Below are positions 9,365 through 17,290 of a stretch of 64,000 nucleotides of DNA, in pieces; within the stretch, counting starts at the first letter, position 1; each line of letters starts with the position of its first letter. The notes beneath the pieces were generated by a model. That model was not told the DNA's origin and made no database searches. It worked only from the letters and a program-made list of their open reading frames with translations. The position numbers were made by a program, and so were the translations under genes. The DNA is from Haloprofundus halobius (GTDB lineage Archaea > Halobacteriota > Halobacteria > Halobacteriales > Haloferacaceae): the NCBI RefSeq assembly GCF_020097835.1, contig NZ_CP083666.1, forward strand, positions 3,162,001 through 3,226,000. Reading direction: 5' to 3'.

Positions 9365-10327
9365 CTAGAAGTCGTGCAAGACGCCGTCCTTCAGCGAGAT
9401 CGCGTCCGCGGTTGCGTACCAGAGCGCGCTCTTGCGCTGCGGGTCGTTGGGGTTCTTCTCCACCCACGTCTCGACGGGGACTTTCGGAACGTCGATGACG
9501 AGATTTCGGTGCTTGTCCCGCGGATCCGGTCCCTCTCTGCACCAGCCGTAGTCGTAGACGAACTGCATTCCCGTATAGGGGTCCTCTCGACGACATTTCT
9601 CCGGCGACATGTTGCACTTGTAGACGAGCGTCTCCGCCCGATTCGTGAACTCCTCGGAAACGTCGACGTCTCCGCGGTCCGTCTCCCACTCGGAGACGAG
9701 CGCGTCGGTGTCGCGTATCGTCGCGCTTCTCGGGAGCGATTCGTAGCGCGGGTTCACGCCCACGGAGCGGTCGTACCCCCAGCGCATCTCCTCTCTGATC
9801 TCCGTTGCCGTGTCGAGTCCCACTATCGAGCAGTCGTTGTCGAGGAACTCGGTGACGAATCTCGAAATCAGCTCGTCCTCGGAGCCGTCGGTGACGAGCT
9901 CCGCATCGTCGTCACACGGCCAGTTGATGCTCCAGAACGGGGCCTCGTGGATCGACGATACCTCCCACATGGCCGTGAAGTAGCGGGCGTTGGCGTAACA
10001 CCGTCCCGCGTGGGTCCCGTGTTTCATCGCGAGGTAGGGAAAGAAGATGATGGAGGGGACGTCGTGTTCGGCCGCCCGAACCATGCGGCCGAACCGCTGT
10101 CCCATGTTGTGTCCCGACGGCACCTCGGAGCTCTTCTCGACCACCAGTACGGGCTCTCCTCGGTCCGTGAGGATGATGTCTGGACGGTCGTAGTCGAGCA
10201 ACCGTTCTATCTCCTCGGGGAGTCCGCCGTTCAGGAGCCGATACTCCGTCTCCCGTAGTCGGTCGTCGAGTCGCTTGAACCACAGCGCCTCCTGCGGTTC
10301 GTCGGCGTATATCCGGAGAGTAGTCAT
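9365..10327 (-). CDS. Putative restriction endonuclease of the methyltransferase-glycosylase system
   Basis: A 320-residue protein with no close family that I recognise. Residues 48-66 (RPDIILTDRGEPVLVVEKS) look like a PD-(D/E)XK half-site: PD strand, turn, then a hydrophobic strand ending in Glu-Lys, though the usual E-x-K spacing is shifted by one. Several Cys and His residues lie in the second half (YKCNMSPEKCRRED), which could bind zinc. It sits between the methyltransferase fusion and the small nuclease, all on the minus strand, and has its own TATA box. Restriction function is inferred from position and the nuclease-like core. Confidence 0.5.
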   Translation of the reverse strand: MTTLRIYADEPQEALWFKRLDDRLRETEYRLLNGGLPEEIERLLDYDRPDIILTDRGEPVLVVEKSSEVPSGHNMGQRFGRMVRAAEHDVPSIIFFPYLAMKHGTHAGRCYANARYFTAMWEVSSIHEAPFWSINWPCDDDAELVTDGSEDELISRFVTEFLDNDCSIVGLDTATEIREEMRWGYDRSVGVNPRYESLPRSATIRDTDALVSEWETDRGDVDVSEEFTNRAETLVYKCNMSPEKCRREDPYTGMQFVYDYGWCREGPDPRDKHRNLVIDVPKVPVETWVEKNPNDPQRKSALWYATADAISLKDGVLHDF

Positions 10328-10351
10328 TCAACGAATTATTCTAGATACGTC

Positions 10352-10359
10352 ACTTATAG
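10352..10359 (-). promoter_or_regulatory. TATA box of the putative endonuclease gene
   Basis: The minus-strand sequence ctataagt lies 25-32 nt before the ATG at 10327, in an AT-rich 127-bp gap after the methyltransferase gene. The spacing implies a separate, leaderless endonuclease message, which would allow control apart from the methyltransferase. Confidence 0.5.
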
Positions 10360-10454
10360 CTATTTCTAGGCTTCCGTCGCGTTCCCCCCGACGACGGACA
10401 AACACGAAAAGATCGACTGCGTGACTCCGGCGGCCATCGGACACCACCAACTCC

Positions 10455-12296
10455 TTACTCGTAGCAGTCGCACTCGTCGCTGACCGGGCAACGGTCACAG
10501 TCGGGCGACGTGGCGGTACAGATCTCTGCCGCATGGTCCAACAGGGCCATACTGTACCGTTCGAAGTCGTCTTCTGGAAGGAGGGACCCCGCGAAATCCC
10601 AGAGATACTCGTCGTCGAGGTGTCCGTCCTCGACGTTCAAATCGAACACACGAGCGTAGAGTCGCGCGACGTTCTCGTCTACGACAGGTCTCCGTCGACC
10701 GAATCCGAAGCACAGCGTTGCGTTCGCCACGTAACGCTCCACGTGGGGAAGATCGAGCAATTTCTCCTCCGAGTCCGGGATTCCAGAAAACACGAGTTTG
10801 CTCGCAATCTTCCGGAACGCCTTCGCGTACTCGTCGTTCGGTTCGAGCGGTCGTAGAATCTCGGCCAGTTCGTCCTCGCTCGCTCCCTTGAGAGTGCCAA
10901 AATCGGGATATCGGTCGGTGAAATCCCGATACACCGGCTCGGCGTTCTCCGGTAACGCGCGTTGGAGCAACATCTGCGCGACGAACACCTCGTACGGCGA
11001 ACAGTCGGGGGTCCGCCAAGGGAACTCGCGACGGTTCTCCTCGCCCCACTCGAGCAACTTCTCGCGGAATGGCTTTGCTCTGTAATTCGTCGCGATAGCT
11101 TCTCCGAGTCGCTGTGCAAGCAGCGGCGGAACCGCCATTCCCGTCTGGACGCGTCCCTGAACGACGCCGCCCTCGAACACGTAGTGGTCCGGGAACGACT
11201 GTATCCGAGCGCGTTCTCTGACCGTCAAGCCGCGGCTCTGCTCGGGATGTCCGTACTGAAACTGGGGTCGAATGCCGCCGGCGATGATGGTCGGCCCGGG
11301 CTGGTCCGGATGGAGCCTGATCCGCTGTCTGAAACGATCGTACATCGGCTCGCCCGGCTCCGTGTTCTTCACTCGGTCGACGGTGGTCTGTCGGTGGTTC
11401 GGTGCCTCGTGGTTGTGTAACCGTCCGTCCTCGATGTCGGCACCCGCCGGGGTTTCTCGCATCGACTCCGCGAATGCCGACAGCGGTTCCGAATCGTACC
11501 GTTCGGTCTGTTCGCCCGCGTCGACCGCCGGGAGGTCCGAGAGAGCCTCCGAAATCGTTCGAGGGTCGTCAGCGTGCGTTGGCTTCGGCCAAGTCAGCGG
11601 GTGCCCGTTTCTCGCACCCATGAAGAAGAGGCGTTTACGCTTCTGCGGAACGCCGTACTCCTCCGCGCTCAGCACTCGATAGTCCGTCGCGTAGCCCAAC
11701 CGCTGGAGGCACTCCACGACGGCCTCCACGAACTCGCCGTCCTTCGCGGCCTTCATCGTAGAGACGTTCTCGACGAGAACGAACCGCGGTTCGAGAATCT
11801 TCACCGCCCGGACGAACTCCTCGAACAGGTAGTTTCGCTCGTCCTCGTCGTGCTGTTTTCTGTTTGCGATCGAGAACCCCTGACAGGGGATTCCAGCGGT
11901 CAAGACGGCGAGTTCTTCCCCGCTGAGCGCGTCCTCGGCAACGGTCCCGAGGAGGGTGTCGACGTCGACGCGTTCGTCGTCGATGACGTCGAAGATGTCG
12001 CGGTCGTCGTCGGCGCGCTTGTTGATTTCTCGGATGTCCCCCAAGATGGCGTGTGCGTGCGGATGGTTCCGCTGGAACGTCTCGATAGACGGTTCGTGGA
12101 TGTCGACACCGAGGACGGACTCGAACCCCGCCTGTTCGAGTCCCTGAGAGAGCCCTCCCGGACCGCAGAACAGGTCGATAACCTTCGGGGCGTCGCTCCG
12201 TGACGCCCCGTCACGCGGTGGTCGATGTTGCGCTTTCTCTGACCAGTTGTGACGGTTCTCCTCTATGTCCTCGTCTACGCTCCAAGCGTCAGACAT
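10455..12296 (-). CDS. DNA (cytosine-5)-methyltransferase fused to a thymine-DNA-glycosylase-like HhH-GPD/4Fe-4S domain
   Basis: A 613-residue, two-enzyme protein. Residues 38-405 are a complete C5-methyltransferase: motif I DLFCGPGGLS (41-50), catalytic PCQG (137-140), ENV (176-178), QKRKR (218-222), a target-recognition region and ERARIQSFPD (361-370). Residues 408-613 are an endonuclease III/MutY-fold glycosylase: FPWR (425-428), LLQRA, helix-hairpin-helix LPHVERYVA (516-524), catalytic Asp540 in VVDENV, and a 4Fe-4S loop with Cys593, 600, 603 and 609 in the standard C-x6-C-x2-C-x5-C spacing. Tyr522 occupies the Lys120 position of endonuclease III, as in the T:G glycosylase MIG of Methanothermobacter. 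The likely role is to methylate a host DNA site and to repair T:G arising from m5C deamination. The recognition sequence is unknown. Confidence 0.9.
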   Translation of the reverse strand: MSDAWSVDEDIEENRHNWSEKAQHRPPRDGASRSDAPKVIDLFCGPGGLSQGLEQAGFESVLGVDIHEPSIETFQRNHPHAHAILGDIREINKRADDDRDIFDVIDDERVDVDTLLGTVAEDALSGEELAVLTAGIPCQGFSIANRKQHDEDERNYLFEEFVRAVKILEPRFVLVENVSTMKAAKDGEFVEAVVECLQRLGYATDYRVLSAEEYGVPQKRKRLFFMGARNGHPLTWPKPTHADDPRTISEALSDLPAVDAGEQTERYDSEPLSAFAESMRETPAGADIEDGRLHNHEAPNHRQTTVDRVKNTEPGEPMYDRFRQRIRLHPDQPGPTIIAGGIRPQFQYGHPEQSRGLTVRERARIQSFPDHYVFEGGVVQGRVQTGMAVPPLLAQRLGEAIATNYRAKPFREKLLEWGEENRREFPWRTPDCSPYEVFVAQMLLQRALPENAEPVYRDFTDRYPDFGTLKGASEDELAEILRPLEPNDEYAKAFRKIASKLVFSGIPDSEEKLLDLPHVERYVANATLCFGFGRRRPVVDENVARLYARVFDLNVEDGHLDDEYLWDFAGSLLPEDDFERYSMALLDHAAEICTATSPDCDRCPVSDECDCYE

Positions 12297-12381
12297 GATA
12301 CTCTCGGTTGAACATGACTTGTGACTGTGTCGACGCGGTGTCTCTCAATGTCGTCTCTATCGTTTTCTCTTTCCTATCGCA

Positions 12382-12389
12382 TTTATACC
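12382..12389 (-). promoter_or_regulatory. Possible TATA box for the methyltransferase fusion gene
   Basis: The minus strand reads ggtataaat here, a good haloarchaeal TATA match, about 90 nt before the ATG at 12296. The implied leader of about 60 nt is longer than usual, so it may belong to another transcript. The rest of 12297-12546 contains no gene that I can support. Confidence 0.35.
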
Positions 12390-12546
12390 CTTTCAGACTT
12401 GATTTGAATCTCCTCCGAGCGGGTGAACGAGAGAACCCGAGCGAACATCGACGGGTCGCCGTAAGCGTGGAGGCGACGAACCGAACTGAGAAACTGCCAT
12501 AACGCGGACGAAAACGAGCGCGCTCGTCGTGTGAGTTCGTGAGAAG

Positions 12547-12618
12547 AGCCTAGGCCGGGATTTGAACCCGGGCTCTCGTCCTTACCAAGGACGCGCTTTA
12601 CCGCTAAGCTACCCAGGC
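12547..12618 (-). tRNA. tRNA-Thr (anticodon GGT)
   Basis: A 72-nt cloverleaf can be folded on the minus strand. The acceptor arm starts gcctggg and closes with cctaggc (one G-U pair). The anticodon arm is cgtcc-ttggtaa-ggacg, placing GGT at positions 34-36. The T arm includes ggttcaaatcc, and the discriminator is U, as expected for haloarchaeal tRNA-Thr. No intron is seen and CCA is not encoded. Its 3' end points toward the restriction-modification island, the usual side for integrated elements. Confidence 0.95.
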
Positions 12619-12673
12619 GCTCGCTGCGCAATCAGTCGTTTGCCCGATTCGTCTTTAGGCGTTTCGATTCGGG

Positions 12674-13390
12674 TTAGCTATCGGTAGGCGATGGCACGGG
12701 ATCGTCGCCGCCGGCCGCCAATCGTTCCGCCGCCGACTCCGGTAACGCCGCCGGTGCGGGCGGGAACGTCGTTCCGTACTCGGCGGCGAGGTCGGCGGCG
12801 TACGTCGACAGCGCCTCCGGCACAGCCTGCTCGACGGCCGTCGCTCCCGCGAGAACAGCCAGCGAGAGCACGTCCGCCTCCAGCTTCCGGTCGAACGTCT
12901 CGGAGTCGGAGTCGTTCCCGCCCTCGCCGTCGCCAGCACCCGACGACGAGCGTCGGCCGAGCGTCTGGTCGCGACCGAACGCTCGGACGGTGTCGACCGC
13001 ACGCGCCGCGGCTTCGGTTCGGGCGAGAACGAAGAAGCCGCGCGCGACGAGCACGTCGGCGGCGAGAATCTCCATATCCGCTTCGATACCCGCGATGAGG
13101 TCGTTCGCGCCGTTCCGGCGCTCCGCCTCCGCATCGGACCAGGGCTCGTCGCGGGCGAGATCGCGAGTGAGGCGGAGCCCCTCGTAGATGAGTTGCACTC
13201 CGGCGGCGCGTTCGGCGAGCGCGTCGGCGTCCACGCCGGGGTCGAGCGCCCGCGCGCTCACGAGCGCGAGCGCTCCCGGCAGCATCGACGCGTCAGCGAG
13301 GCGCGCATCTAGCGCGTCTAACAACTGCGGAGGGTCGATATCGGAGAGCGCTTCGCGCGCGGCATCGCGGGTCCGCACGGCGTCGTCCAT
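12674..13390 (-). CDS. Conserved haloarchaeal alpha-helical protein of unknown function
   Basis: A 238-residue, acidic, largely helical protein with no membrane segment or signal peptide. It has an Asp/Ser/Gly-rich linker near residues 145-165 that separates two helical parts. I do not recognise a catalytic motif; its helix-rich Ala/Leu composition is distantly reminiscent of all-alpha prenyl-synthase-like folds but lacks DDxxD motifs. It is divergent from the enoyl-CoA hydratase gene with a 59-bp shared promoter space. Confidence 0.6.
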   Translation of the reverse strand: MDDAVRTRDAAREALSDIDPPQLLDALDARLADASMLPGALALVSARALDPGVDADALAERAAGVQLIYEGLRLTRDLARDEPWSDAEAERRNGANDLIAGIEADMEILAADVLVARGFFVLARTEAAARAVDTVRAFGRDQTLGRRSSSGAGDGEGGNDSDSETFDRKLEADVLSLAVLAGATAVEQAVPEALSTYAADLAAEYGTTFPPAPAALPESAAERLAAGGDDPVPSPTDS

Positions 13391-13449
13391 CAGTAACGGA
13401 TTGCGACGGGAAGGGCAAAGACCTTTGGAAACTCGCCCGCAGAGCGGGT

Positions 13450-14151
13450 ATGGTTCGCTTCACCGATCGCGAGCGCCTCCGCGTGGTCACCCTCGACCGA
13501 CCCGACCGTCGCAACGCGCTCCGCCCCGCCGACCTCGACGCGCTCGAAGCGGCCGTCACCGGTGCGGCCGCCGCCGACGTGCCGGTCGTCTACCTCCACG
13601 GTGCGGGACCGGCCTTTTGCGCCGGGGCGGATTTGGACGTGGTCGCCTCGCTTGCCGAACCCGAGGCGTTCGCCCGCCACGGCCAGCGCGTCGCCGACAC
13701 CATCGAAACCGCCGACCCCGTCGTCGTTGCGGGTGTCGACGGTGCGGCCCGCGGCGGCGGTGTCGAACTCGCACTCGCCTGCGACCTTCGAATCGCAACG
13801 CCCGAAGCGACGTTTGCCGAACCCGGCGTCCGATTCGGACTGTTCGGCGCGTGGGGCGGGACGGTCCGCCTCCCGCGCGTCATGCGCGAGGGCGACGCGC
13901 TCGACTTCGCACTCTCCGGACGCGCAATCGACGCCGAGGAGGCGCTCCGGACGGGGCTGGTCTCGCGAATCGAGGAGGATCCGATGGCCGTCGCCGAGCG
14001 ACTCGCGGCGAACGAACCGGACGCGCTGGAGGTGGTGAAAGCACGGATGCGCGACCAGCGGAAGAAAGAAGAACAAGAAACGGCAGAGGCCGATGCGTTC
14101 GGCGAACTCGTGCGGGCGCACGCCGTTGACATCGCGGTGGACAGGGGGTGA
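13450..14151 (+). CDS. Enoyl-CoA hydratase/isomerase family protein
   Basis: A 233-residue crotonase-fold enzyme. The oxyanion-hole strands are visible as AFCAGADLD near residue 57 and GAARGGGVELALACD near residue 100; EATFAEPGVRFGLFG follows. One catalytic Glu of true hydratases is replaced by other residues, so it could be a hydratase, isomerase or hydrolase. It is slightly short for the family (about 255 residues) because the C-terminal helices are trimmed. Convergent with nadE with only 3 bp between stop codons. Confidence 0.82.
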   Translation: MVRFTDRERLRVVTLDRPDRRNALRPADLDALEAAVTGAAAADVPVVYLHGAGPAFCAGADLDVVASLAEPEAFARHGQRVADTIETADPVVVAGVDGAARGGGVELALACDLRIATPEATFAEPGVRFGLFGAWGGTVRLPRVMREGDALDFALSGRAIDAEEALRTGLVSRIEEDPMAVAERLAANEPDALEVVKARMRDQRKKEEQETAEADAFGELVRAHAVDIAVDRG

Positions 14152-14154
14152 GGC

Positions 14155-14988
14155 TCAGAGACCCAACGCCTCGGGCGCGGGCGGCATCGACCGCTTGTGC
14201 GCGCTCCGGGCGACCAGTTCCTCGACGGTCTCTATCTGTGACTCGCTCACGCCCAGATGCCGCGCCGTCGCCGCCGTCGACAGCGGGCCGTCGACGTGCA
14301 GCGCGAGAATCGCGTCGAGCGTGTCGTAGGTGATGCCCATCTCCTCCTCGTCGGTCTGGTCGAGCCACATCTCGGCGGAGGGCGTCTTCATCACGAGGTC
14401 CTCGGGGACGCCGACGTGGGCGGCGAGTTGGCGAACCTGCTGTTTGTACAGATTGCCGATGGGGTTGCAGTCGACGGCCTGGTCGCCGTACTTCGTGAAG
14501 TAGCCGGTCATCGCCTCGCTCCGGTTGCCCGTTCCGAGAACGATGCGGTTCTTGTGGTTGGCGACGAAGTACCCCAGCACGCCGCGGGTGCGCACGTAGA
14601 CGTTCCCGGCGGCCATCCGGTCGTCGGCCGCCTCGGGGAAGGCGCCGAAGAACTGCTCCGCGATGGGCTGAATCTCGACGACGTCGTACGGAATTTCGAG
14701 CATCTCCGCGACGCGTTCGGCGTCGCTCATGTTCTCCTCGGTGTTGACCGAACTCGGCATCACGAGGCCGTGAAGTCCCTCTTCGCCGAGCGCTTCGACG
14801 GCGAGGTGGGCGGTCAGCGTGCTGTCGATACCCCCCGAGAGGCCCAGTACGGCCCCTTCTGCCCCGGCGTCGTCGACGACACTCCGGATGAACGCGACGA
14901 TGTGCTCGCGCGTCGCGTCGAGTTCGTCGTCGGAGAGGCGGAGGTCCAGCGGTGCAGTGGCGTCGAGAATCGGCGTCTCGCTACTCAT
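14155..14988 (-). CDS. nadE: NAD synthetase, ammonia-dependent
   Basis: A 277-residue enzyme that amidates deamido-NAD+ with ammonia and ATP, the last step of NAD synthesis. The PP-loop ATP motif LGLSGGIDSTL lies near residue 42 and the substrate-loop GTGNRSEAMTGYFTKYGD near residue 145. No N-terminal nitrilase (glutaminase) domain is present, so ammonia is the nitrogen donor. The ATG at 14988 is chosen because the longer open frame upstream is out of character with the family. It ends in a short helical tail typical of haloarchaeal NadE. Confidence 0.93.
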   Translation of the reverse strand: MSSETPILDATAPLDLRLSDDELDATREHIVAFIRSVVDDAGAEGAVLGLSGGIDSTLTAHLAVEALGEEGLHGLVMPSSVNTEENMSDAERVAEMLEIPYDVVEIQPIAEQFFGAFPEAADDRMAAGNVYVRTRGVLGYFVANHKNRIVLGTGNRSEAMTGYFTKYGDQAVDCNPIGNLYKQQVRQLAAHVGVPEDLVMKTPSAEMWLDQTDEEEMGITYDTLDAILALHVDGPLSTAATARHLGVSESQIETVEELVARSAHKRSMPPAPEALGL

Positions 14989-15127
14989 CGGGTAGTCGTA
15001 GACCCGTGGACGACTAATAGGCATCTCTTCGTGCGATTCGCTGGACGCGTGTCCAATTTCTCGAAACGCTATCTTGAAGTGTTCCCGTCCGGTACTTTCG
15101 GGTACACTCGACGTAGTGAGCGCCGAT

Positions 15128-15154
15128 GATTCACCGAACGTAGTGAAGTGAATC
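15128..15154. repeat. 7-bp inverted repeat before tRNA-Gly
   Basis: The arms gattcac and gtgaatc match perfectly around a 13-nt spacer. It lies between the divergent nadE gene and tRNA-Gly, 24 bp before the tRNA 5' end. It may be a regulatory or processing element; no protein partner can be named. Confidence 0.35.
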
Positions 15155-15177
15155 TGGGGGCGCAAGCGAAGCGCAGC

Positions 15178-15248
15178 GCGCCGATGGTCCAATGGTAGGA
15201 CAGTGGCTTCCCAAGCCACCGGTCCGGGTTCGATTCCCGGTCGGCGCA
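15178..15248 (+). tRNA. tRNA-Gly (anticodon CCC)
   Basis: A 71-nt cloverleaf: acceptor gcgccga pairs perfectly with tcggcgc, the anticodon arm is gtggc-ttcccaa-gccac with CCC at positions 34-36, and the T arm contains ggttcgattcc. The discriminator base is A. No intron is seen. Confidence 0.95.
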
Positions 15249-15305
15249 CTCCCTCCGGTCGGTTGCCGACCGACGTTCTCCTTACTTCACTCGCCGAACG
15301 CCCGG

Positions 15306-15821
15306 TCACTTCGTGTACGGTTTCTCGATATCGGGGTCGACGGTGATGAGCGCGCTCATCCGTCGGGTTATCGCGTCGAACACCGTGATGACGGGCGAGA
15401 GCGTCCGCTCGACGAGTCGAATGGGAGACGCGACGCGTAGCGACCAGTTCTCCGCGTTGCCGAGGCCGTAGGCCTTCGGGACGATCTCGCCGAATATTAA
15501 GACGAGACAGCTCGTGAGCACCGTCGTCGCCGCGACTGCAACTCCGGGCGGAAGGTAGCTGGCGATGAGGACGGTCACGATACTCGAAATCGCGATGTTC
15601 ACGACGTTGTTTCCGACCAGCAGCGTCACCAGCAGCCGGTGCGGGTCGTCGCGCAACTGCTGGAGGAGCTCCGCGCGGCGGTCTCCCGTCGTCGACTGCC
15701 GCTCTATCCACTCCGTCGACAGCGAGAAGATGGCCGTCTCCGAACTCGAAAAGAACGCGCTGCACACGAGCAGGATACCCGTCGCTGCGACCCCGAGAAC
15801 TGCCACGGTCGAACTCTCCAT
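15306..15821 (-). CDS. Stand-alone DUF21 (CNNM transmembrane) domain protein
   Basis: A 171-residue membrane protein with four spans. It starts with the FSSSETAIFSLS motif and carries the LLVGNNVVNI and IFGEIVPKAYG motifs of the DUF21/CNNM transport core, linked in the family to divalent cation (Mg2+, Co2+) efflux. Full-length members continue with a CBS pair and a CorC/HlyC domain (about 430 residues). Here the protein ends just after the DIEKPY region that normally leads into the CBS pair, 58 bp from tRNA-Gly. It is therefore either a natural single-domain form or a truncated gene. Confidence 0.75.
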   Translation of the reverse strand: MESSTVAVLGVAATGILLVCSAFFSSSETAIFSLSTEWIERQSTTGDRRAELLQQLRDDPHRLLVTLLVGNNVVNIAISSIVTVLIASYLPPGVAVAATTVLTSCLVLIFGEIVPKAYGLGNAENWSLRVASPIRLVERTLSPVITVFDAITRRMSALITVDPDIEKPYTK

Positions 15822-15957
15822 GACCCGCTCTTCTGGTCGTGCGTGAAGAGCCTATCGTCTCCGTTACCCGTTCTGAGAAGCGGTAGCTTCGGCGGGACCG
15901 CCGAACCGACCCGTCGACGCCCTCGAAAATCGCCGTGAGTCGCTCATCGACCGAATC

Positions 15958-16008
15958 GGCTCTGTTGGAAATTCGCAGAACGCGACAGGAATGACGTGCT
16001 GAATACAG
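15958..16008 (+). repeat. Left inward-facing IS6-like end
   Basis: It begins ggctctgttg at 15958 and includes tgctgaatacag at 15997-16008. The first ten bases are identical to the right end on the opposite strand. It lies 137 bp upstream of the DUF21 start codon. Confidence 0.5.
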
Positions 16009-16100
16009 AGAGTGGATGCACAGAATCAATCGGCTATTTTTCGCACTTGCTCGACCTGATCGAGGCGGTCAGTAACCCTGCCTGTCCAGCCCCAAAATAA

Positions 16101-16107
16101 ATTTATC
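16101..16107 (+). promoter_or_regulatory. TATA-like box of the lipoprotein gene
   Basis: The sequence atttatc inside an A/T-rich run is centred 30 nt before the ATG at 16134, the usual spacing for a leaderless haloarchaeal mRNA. Confidence 0.4.
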
Positions 16108-16133
16108 GGAGATTGGAAGAGAAAATAAAAACG

Positions 16134-16529
16134 ATGCCCTCTCGACGCCATCTTCTCTCGGCTACTGCTACTCTTCTCCCACTCACAGGATGTTCGTTCC
16201 GGAGTTCGGAGAGCGGGAACGTTCAAATTGCAAACCGGACGGGGCAAGAGGTCCAGCTAACGATAACCGTCTCAAGAGGGAGTGGCTTATTTTCGGATTC
16301 TAAAGTGGTCTACGAGGATACGTTCAGACAGTTCCCAACCAAGCATCACCGGGATACGATAACCGACGTAGTTCGACCGGGAACGTACCAAGTTCAGGTA
16401 GAAGCCGAGACGAAAGAGGGCCAAACCAGAACTAAGAATAAGTCGAAATGGCAGGTGAGTGGTGAGACGAATGAGGCTCTCATCGTTGCTATCGAGACTG
16501 GGCCCGAGATCGAATTCCTGACCCAGTAA
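16134..16529 (+). CDS. Small secreted lipoprotein, unknown function
   Basis: About 131 residues. The start MPSRRHLLSATATLLPLTGC has a twin-arginine motif, a hydrophobic stretch and a lipobox (LTGC), so it should be exported by Tat and lipid-anchored outside the membrane. The mature part is beta-rich (NVQIANRTGQEVQLTITV and a PGTYQVQVEAE strand) and resembles small Ig-like domains of haloarchaeal lipoproteins. The ATG at 16134 gives the leader; seven extra residues upstream are unlikely. It is lower in GC than its neighbours and lies inside the IS6-bounded block, suggesting transfer. Confidence 0.65.
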   Translation: MPSRRHLLSATATLLPLTGCSFRSSESGNVQIANRTGQEVQLTITVSRGSGLFSDSKVVYEDTFRQFPTKHHRDTITDVVRPGTYQVQVEAETKEGQTRTKNKSKWQVSGETNEALIVAIETGPEIEFLTQ

Positions 16530-16693
16530 ACTGCGGATAGAAAACGGGTAATTTGGTTCCAAGTTGCTATACAGACACCCTTGTTCTAACGGACTATTCT
16601 ATTGTGCAACCGTGAAAATACCACCTAGTGAAAGACCCTACGACGACCCCAACTGGAGGGTAACCCCGTGACTGCAGCGTCAGGGATGTTAGC

Positions 16694-17290
16694 TTACTGG
16701 TTTTCGAGGGCGTCAAGGATACACGCGGCGGCGATCACCGCCTCTTTCGGGACGTTGCTGGCGTCGTCGATGCTGACCGTGTAGGTGTCCCGCAGCGAGA
16801 ACTGCCCCTCGATGTCGCCGACGTGGTTTCCGTCGGCGTCGAATATCTCGTACTTGTTCGGAACGAAGTTCGCCACGGAGATGAGGTGTCGGAGTGCCGA
16901 GAGGACCTTGTTTTTAGATTGAATGGTCGCTAGCGGCTCTCCCGTCTCGGGGTCTCGAACCGTCCAGTTCTCCACGAACAGCGAGAAGTCCTCGTCGAGG
17001 ACGACGACCTCTTCGCCGGTGCCCGCATCTCTGATGGCGTAGTTCCCTGCGACGTCCATAATGCCGCCAGCCTTCACGGTGAATGCGTCCTCGCCGTCGC
17101 CAGTTACGAACGGGAACTCCTCTTTCAGCTTGAACATCTTCTGCTTCCCGCGCAGGACGACGTTGCCAGCGTTGTCGCGGACGGCGTACTTGTTCCGGAT
17201 CGCGGACTGTTTGACCTCGTAACGGTCGTCGTCGAGATCGACCGTGGAGATGTCGTAGGTCCCCGACTCGAATTTGGAGGGCTCGACCAT
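16694..17290 (-). CDS. LURP-one-related (LOR) family protein
   Basis: A 198-residue protein with the repeated strand pattern of the LOR/scramblase-like beta-barrel: YEVKQSAIRNKYAVRDNAGN, then FPFVTGDGEDAFTVKAGG, MDVAGNYAIRDAGTGEE and a final hydrophobic helix (VPKEAVIAAACILDA). LOR proteins in archaea are uncharacterised; the fold is shared with Tubby and phospholipid scramblases. It is intact, unlike other genes in this block, and lies between the two IS6-like ends. No signal peptide is visible. Confidence 0.75.
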   Translation of the reverse strand: MVEPSKFESGTYDISTVDLDDDRYEVKQSAIRNKYAVRDNAGNVVLRGKQKMFKLKEEFPFVTGDGEDAFTVKAGGIMDVAGNYAIRDAGTGEEVVVLDEDFSLFVENWTVRDPETGEPLATIQSKNKVLSALRHLISVANFVPNKYEIFDADGNHVGDIEGQFSLRDTYTVSIDDASNVPKEAVIAAACILDALENQ

